Origin: Diplocarpon mali
Taxonomy: Eukaryota; Ascomycota; Leotiomycetes; Helotiales; Drepanopezizaceae
Length of the DNA: 64,000 nt
Reading direction: 5' to 3'
Assembly: GCA_024741835.1 (NCBI GenBank)
Contig: JAENRP010000008.1
Coordinates: forward strand, 236,362 to 300,361
Below are positions 50,057 through 62,474 of the stretch, piece by piece. Numbering within the stretch: the stretch's first letter is position 1; each line of letters begins with the position of its first letter. Below the pieces are notes generated by a model. The model was not told where the DNA came from and made no database searches. It saw nothing but the letters and a program-made list of their open reading frames with translations. The position numbers were made by a program, and so were the translations under genes.

Positions 50057-50363
50057 TATAATAATACAGAACCGCTAAAGTGCAAGATCAAGTATAAGAG
50101 CAAGAAGTAGTGCAAAAGGCGTATTCTATAGGTCTAATACAAAGGAAATGAAGAAGTTAGAGAACCCTCCTTAAGGGAGAGCCCTTCTTCCTTATATATA
50201 TAGTAGCTAGAAGCTCTATTGCCCGTTCATATAATATTATATAAGAATATCCTTTTGCACCTTTAGGGTCGATTCGAAAAAACCCTGCATTAAATCGAGA
50301 TTGCAAAACCTTAAAACGCCGTACTCCTAGGTAATTGCACTAAGTGGAGGTGCAGCCGTTACA
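50057..50363 (-). repeat. A3 right LTR (5' LTR)
   Basis: 307 bp, ending in an intact GTTACA before the duplication ATATC (50364-50368). Confidence 0.92.
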
Positions 50364-50368
50364 ATATC

Positions 50369-53300
50369 GTCTAAGTAGGCTATATAAAAATCATTAAGGT
50401 AATCGAAAAGGATATTATTCATATACCTCTAATAGGTAGCAGGACTATTAGTAAGGCTAAAAGGAAGCACCTTGCACTTATATGCGCTATACCGAGTTCT
50501 AAAAGTGGTAAGCTCTTTAGATTCGGGGTCTATTCGGATTCGATAGAAAGCCTACTATATATTAAGCTTTATAAAAATCTAAGCGCTGGCTAATCGAGCT
50601 AGGGTCTTATCGATTAAGGGTAAGGGGTATCGATCTTTATAAGTAAGGTTATTAAGCATATAGTAGTTAATATAAAATCGAAGGGAGCCATCGGCCTTTT
50701 TTACAAATAGTATTAGCATAGCGTAAAGGGCAAAGGAGGCCTTGATAAATCCTTTATTAAGGTTATTAATAAGGTACGCCTTTACTATTTCCAGCTTAGG
50801 TATAGATATCTTATATAAGGGGGAGTATCGGAGGGCCTTTTAAGCACCTTCGGCTATAAGCTCGATTTTATAATTATAGGGTCGATAGGGCGGCAGCGTA
50901 TTAGAAGCGGCTTTTAAGAATATATATTAGTACTCTTTGTAAGCGGCTGGAATCGGTTTCTCAATTAGTTCGAAGGAGGCAGTTAGAATAGCTACTAAAA
51001 CCTCTCTGTTTTAATATTAGTTTAAAAGGGTATCGGTTTCTTATTATTAGGTCTAATATTCTTAGTTATCTTAAATCAGTTGATTAATTTTATAAAACGA
51101 GGTACTAAAGAGCTCTACGCCTTACTAATTCCTAGCTATTATACGAAAAGTATAAGCTAAAATTGCATATATATTCAAAGAAGAAAAGGGAATTTTATAC
51201 TTTGCTATCTACTTACAGGTACGTTTTAAGGTCGAAACAAAGGAGAGAGCCAAGTTAGGCTCAGTCGCATTAAGCTCTCGCTTTATAATCAATATATTAT
51301 AGGAGTAGTCCTTAGAAAAGGTATTACCCTTGACTCGGAGTAGAGTCGGGGTAGAATCGGTAAAAGAGTATTTAATTAAAATAGGAGGTGATTTAAGAGG
51401 AGGGAGCTAAGAGAGGGTTTCCTAGCATCAAGCTTTATACTTAGAAAGGGACCGTTTTAATACTATATTATATAGAGTTGCATTTTACTAGTAGTATCGA
51501 TTTAAGTTTTATTATTTAGTATTAGTGATTTCGATATTTCTTACGAAAGAGATAATAGGGAGATAGGAATTGGGCTAAGTCAGCTTGCGAAAGTATAATT
51601 AATAGAAACTTTATACTCCTTAAGCTATACTCTTCTTAAAATCACTCTATAGTTGCCGAGGTTGGTAATAAGAAAGGGAGTAAAAGATTGAATTCGCTAA
51701 TTGATATATAGATTAAGTAGTATATAATAAGTAATAGTACTACCTTAAGAACTATTATATCCCTTAACTAGGAAGGGTATAGGGAGTATGCAAATCAAAG
51801 GTTTAAGGAAAGAAGATAAAGATTTAAGTAATGCCGAATCAATTAAAGTATACCTATTAGCGCTTGTATTAATTAATGCCGATACCTTATAAGAAATACC
51901 ATTCTTTAAAAGTAGGATCCGTTTTATTATCGAATTGCTACTAAGGAGGTTTTTTAAATTAAGGTATCGTATATTATAGAGTGCGCTTAAGAAGGAGGCT
52001 TTACTTAAGCAGGGGCGTTTCCCTTAGGAGTCGGAGGGAGAAAGGGAGCGCTACTATTATCTTATTCGGCCTTAGGGTCCTCCTCTTTATCGCTACTCTA
52101 TCCTTAGCCATTATACTTTAGCTTATTAATGTAAGAGCTATAATACTTAAGAGTAATAGAAGGGGATTTCGGCCGTTTATTAAACTGATTTTTTCGATTA
52201 GCTATAGGAAGGGGAGCGCTAGAGGTATCGGTCCGGCGCAAAGGAAAAGAGGGAGTTCTAAACTTAGCGAAACTAGGGGCAAGGGTACTGTTCTAAGGTC
52301 GATTCGGATATAATTCGGAAAAGTTTCTTAATAAGGGATTTGATTTATCAATATCTTCTTATTAAGCAGGCTTACTAAGATTAGGCTTAGCCTTAGTACC
52401 TGATTTATCTCTATATTATATTTGACTATATAGTATTCTCTTAGCGCGCTATCCGGCGTCTTTTTATTAAATAGCAGTAACCTACTCGTCTAATGTTCTA
52501 GTCTTATACTACTTCTATATAAAGGGGGTTCGAAGGCATTTTAGGATTTTCTCCTTAAAGGCGCTACAAAGTCGATTATTATTATCGATCTCTATTATAG
52601 CGGCTAGTCGAAAGAACTTAAGGTAGAATTCCTAAAAAGACTCGTTAACCTTTATATAAAGGGTAGTAAACTCGATCTCGGCTTCTTTGCATTCCGCCGG
52701 GTCAGCTAAGAATTCAGTAAGTTAACTTACTAGGGTTTTAGCGGTAATTCAGGCGTCCTTATTAAGTACCTAAGGGGTTAGCTAGTCTCTAGCTATACCT
52801 TTAGTCTAATCTAAAACGTAGTTGAGTTAGGCTTATTCCCTACGAAAGTAGGGGTAGTAAAGCTCTAAATTATCAAGTACGCAGGCCTTCTAGTATTTAG
52901 CGTAGTAATCACAGCTATCAGACAGTTTCTAAGTGAGGTTTGGTATATTATAGATTCGAAGGAGGTTTAGCTATTAAGCTAAAGGCGAACTAGTAGTATA
53001 TCGGTCGGGGGAAGCAAAAGAAGGATCGTCTTAATTATCGCATCGTTTACTGCGCGCAGTAGAGGAAACAGGAGGTAAGTCGAAGTCCACTAAGCGCTAA
53101 GGGCGCGTAGGTGAACTAGAAGGGAGTCGTTCTAGTGCTAGAGTTTTCTTAATTGATCTTAGGATACTTTTAAAGGTATTTCAAAGGTCATTTAGATCTC
53201 TTTCTTATTCGATCAATTATTAGTATATAGAACTTAGCTTATAGCTATACCTATTACGCTCATCTGCTATAGACGTAAGGCGTGCCTATAGGGAGTCTAG

Positions 53301-53579
53301 TTCAGCTTATAATATAGTGACTTTAAGGCCGTTATTGTCGGCCGGTAGGGAGTTGGTAGGAAAGGTACTAGGGGTGATACTAGCACCTCCCTAAGGGAGA
53401 GAGCAAAGGGTCTTTGAAAACCGAGTGATAAGGGGAACTATTCTTTAAGCTTATAATAGGAGCTTAGTATAAGTCTTCTAGTATATTATCATACTTATTA
53501 GAGTTTCGGTCGACTATTAGGAATAATAAGAATAGATATTATAATACTATCTCTAGTAAAGCGAAAGAGTTGTTAATAA
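50369..53579 (-). pseudogene. Element E gag, protease and 5' part of RT (RIP-inactivated)
   Basis: Minus strand. RT N-terminal and palm part (about 50369-50720) with [12 protein letters not shown] at about 50680 and YLDDI at about 50365. Protease/linker about 51100-51900. The Gag core (about 52400-52950) contains the stretch AEIEFTTLYIKV followed by a region typical of chromovirus Gag proteins. The RT is completed at 35660 on the other side of A3. Confidence 0.8.
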
Positions 53580-53871
53580 TATAACAACTAGGAGTATAAC
53601 CTTTACTCAGTACTAATATATATACGAATCATATAGTAATGCTAATAGAATGTCTTAGTAATAACTTAGAATTAATAACTACTAAGCCTTAAAGGAGTAG
53701 AAGGATATAGAATATATATATAGAGAAAAGAGGGTCACCCGCTTAAGAGGAGCCGAACCGGATGCTAACCGGGATTAACCCGGTTTATAACCTATACTAA
53801 GATTGCGCCAAGCCATAGCCGAACCAGGTACGAACCGGGGTACAACCTACACATAGTGACAATCCGTCACA
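53580..53871 (-). repeat. E right LTR (5' LTR)
   Basis: 292 bp, TATAACAACT start (from TGTGACGACT), intact CCGTCACA end, followed by GTAGC (53872-53876). Confidence 0.92.
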
Positions 53872-54091
53872 GTAGCCCCGGCCGCCCTTGTAAAGTAAGA
53901 CCCTTAGAGTCCCTATACCTTGCGTTGTACTGACTTTGCGCTAAGTCGCTAGCGCTCCTGCAGGAGCTGCAACCCTAGCGCGCTCGTCCCAGCGTTTGCT
54001 AGGCAATAAGCCGCTGCCGCCGTTGCTGCTGCTCCCGCTGCCGCCGCCACTACCGCTACTACTAAAGAGCCCCGCCCCTGCTGCGCATCGT

Positions 54092-54890
54092 ATGCCAAAG
54101 CCTATAATGGAATATAACGACGTATGCGTATACTATATTGCACGCAGGAGTATTAGCAATCTCGATTATTAGTGCTTTAATAGCACCTTTAGTGCGCGTT
54201 GCGTCTATTGTACTATGCTAAGCAATAGCTGCTAGTAGGCTAGCGGCCCTCTCCTCGCCTCTTAAGAGGCTATTGTATCGGCTTGCGCCCGCGGCGCCTT
54301 TAAGGAGGAGGTGGCACTACTATTAAATGCAGTAAAGGGTGCGCTTTAAAGCTTCTATAGTATATCTTATTAAGTCTTATTAAGTTCTAAGCTGATTTTT
54401 AAAAGATAGGAGCGATCGGACCCTAGTGCTAAGAGGGCCTGCTACTCTTGCAAGTAGTAGTGCTACTACCTCCCCTGCTCCTGGCGTACCGTTCCTATTC
54501 GCTCCTAGTCCCTTTAGCTTAGACCCGTTCGCCCTTATTACTATTGCTGCTCTTATCCCCTTTGCTACTGCTATTATAGCCGCTGCTATAGTATCTCCCT
54601 TTGTCTTCCTTATCCCTACCCCTACTATCGCCGCTCTTACTATTACCGCCGCCTCTGCCGTCCTCGCCTCTATCGCCCTTGCTGCACCCCCTGCCTTCGC
54701 CTCTGCTATCGCTAGTGTGTTCGCCAGCAGGCCTCTGGCTAAGGGAGTGTCTCTGGGCCTCTCTTAAGAGGAGATCTATACGGAGCTTATAGCTATGGCT
54801 TCGCGGCTCCTAGCCCTAGCTAAGAGGATCTAAGAAAGGGTCGCGCCTTATAATAGCAGCTTAGGAATATTACCTATCTTATATTTTTAA
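54092..54890 (+). pseudogene. Antisense cysteine-rich reading frame of element G
   Basis: Plus strand, opposite to G pol and on the 3' side of it, the same placement as the antisense gene of element A. From ATG at 54092, one frame runs with RIP-type stops through C-x8-C-x2-C-x6-C at 54173-54232, then an Ala/Leu-rich stretch. Near 54350-54426 the likely frame changes to one encoding a Ser/Pro/Ala-rich segment and a helical end (SRLLALAKRI-like), stopping at 54888. An intron or a frameshift could account for the change; I could not settle on splice sites. This segment is GC-rich and less RIPed than its surroundings, with Ala/Leu triplet runs at 54010-54060. Function unknown. Confidence 0.45.
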
Positions 54891-54959
54891 AAAAGGAGAG
54901 CTTTTGTAGTACGCTTTATAAGAGAAAATAAATAAATGTAATTATAAAAGAGTAGGAGC

Positions 54960-57900
54960 TTATAAGTATAAGTCTCTTAGTAATAAGTGACTACTTGCTA
55001 GCAAGTGCAAGTTGCTAAACGATTATTTAAAAGCTCTAGAGGTTTAATAAATGAATGAAGCTTTTAAACTTCTAACGGTTTAGGTTCTTAGTAAGCCTAT
55101 TTGCGTGCATTTCCCTAGTAGGAAGGTAGATTATTTAGAAGCTTTCTCTTTAGTACTCTTAGCAGATCTATATATTACTAATTTCGATATATCAAAGGCT
55201 TGTCTTAATCTTCTTATTCTTTATAATAATTAGCCGAATTATCTATTAGTTATTGCAATATATATTCTATTTAAAGAGGGAGTCTATGCGAATCTCCTTA
55301 AAGAGGCGTTTTATAGCTATTATCTCCTTTGCAGTAGAAACTATACTATAGAGTTCTGCTTTAATAGAGGAGAGCGTGATAGTCGCTTGGCGATTCGCTT
55401 TCTAAATAATCAATCCTTTAAATAGGAAGAAGATATATCCCTAAGAGGATCTGCAGGTCTTTCGATCATCTTTAAAAGAAGCATCTAAAGATGCAACTAA
55501 TTAGTATTCCCTAGCCTTAAAGCTATAGGCAATTCCTAAGAAGCGCATGCTATATAGGTATCAAAGCGTTTAGTCTGCGGCTAAGAGGTGCTTAGAGCTT
55601 GGATTAGTTAGGAAGAAAGACAGTTAGAAGGCTGCGAATGCAATATCTGAGCGTATTATAATCGCTATATAGAGAATAGAGCCTATTTTCTCTTAGTACT
55701 CCTTTACCTTTTCTAAGGAAGCTTGCCCTAAGTTCTTAATAAACTCCTTCTTTAGTAGTAGAGTACTAGGCACTCTCCTTATATTAGCTCCGAACTTTTG
55801 AGCGATCTTCTTAATATAAGTATTATAAACTAAGGAGATCCTCTTTGCCTTCCTATCTTAAATAATCCTTACTCTAAGGAACTAGGAGATATCTCCTATA
55901 ATAGTAAGCTCGTATATCCTCTTTAAGTCTTTAATTAGACGAGTCGCCCGATCTAGGTTAAAGGCCTTATATAACACTTGAATATCGTTAATGTAAAACG
56001 CTATAAAGACTATGCGATCCTTTATTATAAAAATATAAAGCTCCTCGCTTAGTAGCTTAAGTTAAAGGCCCTTAAGCGTTCCTGCGAAGTTCTTATACTA
56101 TAGCACTAAAGAGTCTTTCAGCCTATAGAGCACGCGGTCCAGTTCTACTACTATACTAGGGCGCTTAAAGCCATTTAGTAGGAAGTATATGACTAAAGCA
56201 CTCCTTAGGTCTCTAGGAGCATTGATAAACGTATTAATAATATTAAACTGCTTTACTTCTATATCGAAGTACGCGGCAAGCGCTATTAGTACTTTAAAAG
56301 ACCTTGCTATAAGCGTAGCTGCGTAGGTTGAGAAAATTGAAGCTTTGTCTTAGAGATCCCCTTGCATAATTAGCTATAATCGGCACTTTAGAAGCTCGCT
56401 AGAGCTATTAACCTTATAGGTAAAAACCTATTTTAATAGTATTAGCAAGGGCTTTAAGTAATCCCTTCGCACGATTCTTTAGCAACTTTAAGATTCTAGA
56501 TTCCTAATCTCCTAATGCCCTCCTTTCTTAAATCGTTTGCTAAAAGGGTGCTTCTCTAGGTCTAGCCATCCTTTTAAAGGCTTTAGCAGAGAGCCTTAGT
56601 ACTATAGGCAGTTAGGAGACTGCGCTCTATCCTTTGCCTAACTATTAACTGCAACTTTAATAATTGTATAAACTGTCAAATGGTCCTTCCTATCCTCCTT
56701 TATCTATTCGTTTGCTTAAAAGGTTGATACAAACTCTTGCGCATATAGGGAGTAAGGTAAATCAATATTGCTTTAAAAGAGTATATACTCTAAAGCAGTA
56801 GTATACACTTTTAAAGTCTCCTATTGCTTAACGCTTAAGCGTCTTATCCTCTTTTGCTTAAGAAGAGGGAGTTCCTCTTTGCGCTTTTCTTTATAGGTCT
56901 CCTCTTCTATTTTTATTATTGCTAAAGGTTCCTCTAAGAGTCTAGGTAGCTCTATCTCCTAAGCCTATAGTCTTTAAGCTGGTATTACAACTTAAGGTAT
57001 TATATTATTAAGGCCTACTCCTTTTATTAGGTCACTTCTTATAAGACTATTAAAGCTCCTCCCAGATCTCGGCAGCAGTGCCTCTAGCCTTCTACTAGAG
57101 TTCACTAGGGCCTACCTTTATAATTAAAGACTTTGTCTTAGAGCCCTTAAGCCATTTCTATTCTTGCGTAAAATAGTGGCTAGAGATCTGCCGATCGCCT
57201 TATAGAACTCGTCTCTAGAGACTCCTTTAGAGTCGTCTACAGTTCCTTCTTTAATAAGGCCTTTATAAGGAATCATTATCCCTAAGCTCTAGTTGCTATT
57301 TGCCTTCTTAAAGACTGGCGAAGTGACTTCTAATTCGCTTGCTTCTACCCCTAAGTTTCTAAGCGGGTCTCTTAAAGAATTTGGATTTAAGTTAAGGCCT
57401 TTTATATTATTAGTTAAAGGCTATAGAGTAGCATTAGTCTATAATATAGGCTCTTCTTATATAGCAGCTTCTTCTACGGTGATTGCGTTCGGCCTTGCAA
57501 TAAGCTCCGATTCCTCGAAAATGCCTTTGAACTTAGCGTCCTAAGCTCCCTCTCCCTTTCTAATCAATTAGAGGGTCGTCTTAAGTTCCTAGCGCGATAT
57601 AGGGTTTGCGCGCTTAGCTTCTGGACTATAGAAGAGAGACTTATCGAATTCGATATTATAAGTCATTATTACTTACTAAAGCATAAGAACCTAGATTCTA
57701 TAAACATTAGAGGTAATATATTTAACTAAGTAACCTAAGTGCCCTTATAGTTCAATTTTAAAGGTTCAGCGGTCTCTCCCTGCCTCCCTCTCCTTAATTA
57801 AAGGGTATGCGCAAGCGCTATACGCATAAACGCGACTCCAATCAGGCTTTAAGCTCGCTATTATCTACTTAATAAGCAGCAGCTCATAAAATCGAAAATA

Positions 57901-59110
57901 CTACTTAAACCAACTATAAAGAGCCTCGCTTAATAAGATCATCTTCTTCCTAGCGAGTAAGGAGATATTATAAAGGTATATAGCAGCCTTTATAACCTTT
58001 AGCCAAAGGCTCGCTAGAAGCCTGGCGTAGATCCTTATTTTAATAGAGCGTTTAATCAACTCCCTTCCTACTTGCTCCGCGCCTCTATTAGGTTGGTATA
58101 TATAAGTAGGAGTAAGCTTTAAATCAATTCCCTCCTCTTTTACCCATCTCTAGTACTTTATAAGAGAGTCTTCCCTTAAGGAGATCACTAAAGTATCATT
58201 ATCTTACTTAATCTTGCAAATAGAAAGCCTATATTAGCGTTTCACCTATGCTTTAAAGGCCTAAAGGACCTCTATAACTACGTCTTTGCCCTTCGATCTT
58301 AATAGGAACGTCTAAAGCATACCGCTATACTTGTCCTTAATTAAAAGAACTTATAAGCAACTGTTATACAAGTTGTTTAAAAAGTTAAAGAGATCCTAGG
58401 AGATCTTAAGGAAGGGCCTTAAAGATCAGTTCTTAAAGGTAGCGTAAGAAATAACTTACCTAGCAGACGCTATTATATATATAAGGCACTCTAGCCTTTA
58501 TACTCCCCTAATCTTCACTCCCTTAGCGCACTTGACTAGCACTTAAAGAGCCTTTGCGCCTAAGTAGCTAGCGCAAAGGTACTAAGTGTACGCGTTATTA
58601 TCCCGCACCTTAGTAGGTATATAGCTAGACTAGAACCTATTATAAAGCGTTATCTCAGCTATAGGAAACGCTATTAAAGCAGAGAAGTTATATTAAAGCA
58701 TATTTAAAAGATCTAAATAGTTAATAGGCTTATATTTAAAGAAAACGAGATTATAGCAACGCTTTAACTAAGCTCACTTTATAGAATCTCTAATGCTCTT
58801 AAAGCGCAAAGTAAGGTCTACCCTAGAGTACTAAAAACCCTTATCCGTAAGGAGCCTCTCTAAGATAATATTAGTAGTAAACTCCTTTATAATAGTAATA
58901 TTGCAAAGCGTTATCCCTATAAGAGAGCCGTTATACTATAGAAGAGAGTCTGCTATATATCTATTACCTCTCTTAATAATTAGGAGTCTTAAGGTACCTG
59001 CTTTAATATATTGCTAAGAGTCGCCAGAAGGCTTAAAGGTGCCTGCGATAAGTAAATCCTTTGAATTAACAATATGAGTAGTTGCGCAATTGTTAAGGAG
59101 TATACTTAAA
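54960..59110 (-). pseudogene. Element G pol: protease, integrase, RT, RNase H (RIP-inactivated)
   Basis: Minus strand. The protease NNCATTHIVNS is near 59060-59100 (Asn at the catalytic Asp). Integrase occupies about 57550-58950, including KAAIYLYN near 57970. RT about 55850-56900 has FYINDI at about 55985. RNase H about 55040-55720 has GSILYIAII, SSIKAELYSI and LPTREMHANRLTKNLNR. The last motif sits at the very end of pol, so the 3' end is complete here. Confidence 0.82.
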
Positions 59111-59199
59111 GAGAGCAAGTGGCGTTCTAGCTTAAAGAGGTAGTAAACGTTAAACGATTCTTTAAAAGCATCAAAGGCAAAGGGATCTATTACTATAAA

Positions 59200-60084
59200 G
59201 ACTGGTAAGTTCTCCCTTTTGCCTAAACCATCCTCCCTAGAGGCTAAAGCCTTTCCCTTGAATTTATCAATTGCTATTACTATAATATCATTCTCCTTAA
59301 GCTATGCTTAGAGACCCTTGAACTAGTCTCCTGCGTTTAAAGCCTTTTATATTCGTAAGACCTCCTCTCGCAAGGGGAGAACCTTTATATTTTCCTTACG
59401 CCTATCTATAGTATATAATAGTTTCCGATAGTCCTAGGGCTTCCAATAGTGATTTTTAAAGCCTCTACAAAGGCACTTAGGCCTGATCTCCCTCCTAGAG
59501 CTTATAGAGCGATTTCAGGAGCTGCTCGCTAGAGCCTGCGAAGGGGTTTCAGCATCTAAGAGAGACTCTTAAGTAGCAAAAACTGCTAGCCCTTTATTAT
59601 CGATCGCTCTATTAGATTCAATGCCTACTAAGGCGCGGCTTAGCTGTATTAGGTTATGCTTGCATAGGGTTCCTATTTGCTTATTAGTAATGATTTCCTC
59701 CTTTAAGCGAGTCGCCTAACTCGGATTGATCTTTACTGCGATTAAGTCCAAAAAGTCAGTAACTCCTAGTCTCCCTTTAATCTTAAGAAGACTATATTGC
59801 TCTACTAGGCGGTACGCCTCCTGCTACTCCCGGATCTACTGCTAAGTATTAGTTCTCCTAGTTTTGCCTTAGTGTAGTACATTGCAGTATTAGAGCCTTA
59901 TCTAAGACTGAATAGCCTTATCAGAAGGCGTAATATCACGCTTTAAAATGGATACTAGGCCTTGGAGTAAGAGTTGCTAGTTTACTAAATTGATATGCGG
60001 ATCGTTAGTAAGGGTTCTACTTATAGGAGTATCTCTATTAGGTATTAAGGAGGAGAGCTTCTCAGCTTGGATTTGTGCTTAAGC
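59200..60084 (-). pseudogene. Element G gag, cut by B2 (RIP-inactivated)
   Basis: Minus strand. The zinc-knuckle relative P-K-C-x-C-R-x3-NHYWKP is at about 59430-59490, similar in layout to that of element D. The Gag core lies upstream toward 60084, where B2 interrupts it. Confidence 0.6.
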
Positions 60085-60336
60085 TGTTACGACTCGCTCT
60101 CGAGCGTACAGAAGGCGAGAATCGAATGACGCTGACTGTATTGCCTCAAGAGGTACGCTATATAATTGAGAAGAAAAGATAAAGGAGAGAAGGCCTCTAG
60201 TAGAGCTCCTCTAGAATAAGTACAGGTGCTTTACTAGCGTATACGTGATCCAGCCACCTTGCTACCTTAGCGTGCACCTGACTTTATACACCTAACCGAC
60301 ATATAATATAACTATGCATATGATGCGGCCGTAATA
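60085..60336 (-). repeat. B2 left LTR (3' LTR)
   Basis: 252 bp against 237 in B1. The extra bases lie near 60285-60320, where the B1 sequence is shorter and differs. Confidence 0.85.
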
Positions 60337-60439
60337 CTACCCTTCCCCTTTGAAAAACTGCGCCTGCGCAGTTGTATTTATAGGCGTATTATCCTTTAAG
60401 TCCTTATAATCGTCAACTCTATTATTATATAACCTAAGC

Positions 60440-62141
60440 CAGCTTGATAGCGCCTTTAGTAGCCCCTTAGCCTAAACGTTTTTTAAATGGAAATCTCGAA
60501 TAGCATATAGTACTATTATAGCATTAGAGCATAGGTACTATTCGAGGTCTTCATTAGCTCCTTTCTATTTAATCTAATATTTGAGCTTTCGAGCTCGAAT
60601 ACAAGATCCAATTATTGCTTCTATCTCCTACTCCTCCTATTCTAGTAGCACTTTAATTAGTGCAGGAGGTTCCCAAACTTGTCCTAGCAGGAGGTTAGGA
60701 ACGTATTTACGCAATAAGTGCGAGTAGAAAATAGGATAAATCGAATAGAGCGAATTAGGCAATTGTAGCTTCTAGCTTTCTCTTAGCTTTTCTAGTACTT
60801 TTACTAGGCCGTACCATTTATTAGAGAGCTTTCGGCTCGGCCGGTCCAGTTTCTAATTTTTAGTACTAATTAGCATATCATCTTCTATAGTCTAATCAAC
60901 TGGCCGGCGGTAGAGATCTGCAAGCCGTTTCATTTTAATTTATTATACTTAAAGAGACAATTAGGCGAATTGGACTACTTTTTAAGCTCTAATAGCTATA
61001 TAGAGCGCCGTTTTACGATTTACTCTCTCAATTGCTATCTATAGAGGCTCTAGGTTAATTAAATTCCAAGAGGAGCGAGCTTCATAGCCGTTTAGCACTT
61101 GGAAAGGGGAAATTTGCCCTAGGGATTCGTAAGGCAAGGTCAATTAGGCAATATTTATTAAAGGCAAGAGACGACTCTAATTATCTTAGTAGTATAAGTA
61201 GAATAGCCTAAGGCGTTATTTTAAGTACTAGTTTATAATCTCAGTTTGGCCGTCGACATTAGGGTTATAAGCTATAGTTAGCTTGACCTTTGTACTTAGT
61301 ATTCGATAGAGCTCTTTCTAAAAGGTAGAGACGAATTAAGCGCCTCTATCTAATAGAATTAAGTCAGGCATGCCGAAATGGCGTATCTAGTGAATTAAAA
61401 ACAACTCCGCAAAGCCTTTTGCATTAATCGAATTATAGTATAGAATCGAAACTGCCTTCTTTAATAACCTATCGATAATTATAAAGGCAAAATTATAACC
61501 GAGTTCGTTAAGCGGAAGCTTTATAAAATCTATTATCAAGTGTTAGTAAGCTTATTTAGGAATTAGCAAGGGTTGCAGGAAACCTAAGGTCTTATTATAA
61601 TAAGCTTTTATTCTCGAATAATAATAGTTCTAGATATAAGTGCTGACGTCGCTACTAAGACTTTTCTAATAGTATTTTCTTCCTATTAGAAGCCTTATTT
61701 TCCCGATTCCAACGTATGCGATATAAGGTTGCTTATATATATGATAAATTAGGGCTGTTCGCAGTTCGGGAGGTTAGGATGGTACGACGAGTCTACCTTA
61801 GAAGAAGAGTTTGCCTTAGCTAAGTTTATAGTCGAGGCTGTGGCTCTATGCTTCGTCTTAGAACTTCTATAACTTAAGGGAGGTCTTATTAGCTTAAATG
61901 ACCTCGTCGATAATATAGTAGCTCGCTATATTATACTCGACCCTAGACGTTAGGTCAGCAGGTGCCTCTATTAGCGCGATTAGCATAGTCATTACTTATA
62001 GGCCGGGCCTAGGAGTAGAATCGATCTGCGCTAAAGTCACTTATAGGCCAGGCCTAGGAGTAGAATCGCCTCTAGTAGCAAGTATTTCTATAAAGAGCTT
62101 ATCGTTAGGTAAAAGCTGCTGGTAGCGTAAAGCTCATTTCC
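60440..62141 (-). pseudogene. Element B2 integrase and chromodomain (RIP-inactivated)
   Basis: Minus strand. It parallels B1 37220-38850: chromodomain about 60520-60640, integrase C-terminal part and core about 60680-61930. RIP substitutions differ from B1 at many sites. The frame ends at the C2 insertion. Confidence 0.82.
61994..62061 (-). repeat. Two palindromic motif copies in B2 pol
   Basis: Copies at 61994-62016 and 62039-62061, 45 bp apart, at the site where B1 has one copy. Both keep the GGCC-N-GGCC-like core (GGCCGGGCC and GGCCAGGCC). Confidence 0.87.
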
Positions 62142-62336
62142 TATTGAGCTTAAATAAGTCGGCGCAGTAGGTATAGGAAACTTCTAGAGGTCGATAGTCG
62201 ATATATTAGTAAGAGTTAAGGAAGGAAGGTTACCCCTTTCTTCCCTATAGCTATATATATATTAATATCCTACTAATTAAGCAATAGGGTTATATAATAA
62301 TATATTAGAGTGATAGCTATATCACTTATCTTAATA
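62142..62336 (-). repeat. C2 LTR (3' LTR)
   Basis: 195 bp, starts TATTGAGC and ends TTAATA, the inverted counterpart of the C1 LTRs. Confidence 0.9.
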
Positions 62337-62474
62337 CCCCTACTTAGACCTTACTCCAATTGACCTGCAGTTAAGAAAATAATAACTATCCTTTTACGCT
62401 AATCCAACTCTTAAGTATCTCTTTAAATTAAAAACAATTAATCAATAGCAACCTCTATTGAAATCACCAATCCT

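Larger units (their letters stand above)
35661..50363 (-). mobile_element. Element A3, third copy of chromovirus A, split by B1
   Basis: 307-bp LTRs at 35661-35967 and 50057-50363, with duplication ATATC (35656-35660 and 50364-50368). Its own length is about 7.57 kb, within a few bases of A1/A2. B1 is inserted in its antisense gene. An assembly gap of 28 N lies in its poly-A/T tract. It is oriented opposite to A1/A2 and less mutated in places, so it helps in reading the other copies. Confidence 0.93.
32810..53871 (-). mobile_element. Element E, Ty3/gypsy chromovirus, split by A3
   Basis: Two 292-bp LTRs (32810-33101 and 53580-53871) and the duplication GTAGC define it. Its own length is about 6.35 kb; the rest is A3 with B1 inside. 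Orientation is minus: chromodomain and integrase near the left LTR, gag near the right LTR. It is a single copy in this window and belongs to a different family from A and B. Confidence 0.92.
53877..60084 (-). mobile_element. Element G, copia-type LTR retrotransposon (minus strand), between E and B2
   Basis: Contains, from high to low coordinate, gag, protease, integrase, RT and RNase H in copia order, then a GC-rich segment with an antisense reading frame. It is interrupted by E (duplication GTAGC) and by B2 at 60085 (left-hand TAAGC at 60080-60084). Its left end is inferred at 32281, inside D. Its 5' LTR is outside the window. Pol is related to D pol but is a distinct family. Confidence 0.72.
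60085..62141 (-). mobile_element. Element B2, second copy of chromovirus B, interrupted by C2
   Basis: Starts with its 3' LTR (60085-60336, 252 bp) and continues through polypurine tract, chromodomain and integrase with close similarity to 36860-38870 of B1. C2 is inserted at 62141/62142, where the B1 sequence would continue past the equivalent of 38850. The rest of B2 lies beyond the window. Confidence 0.9.
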
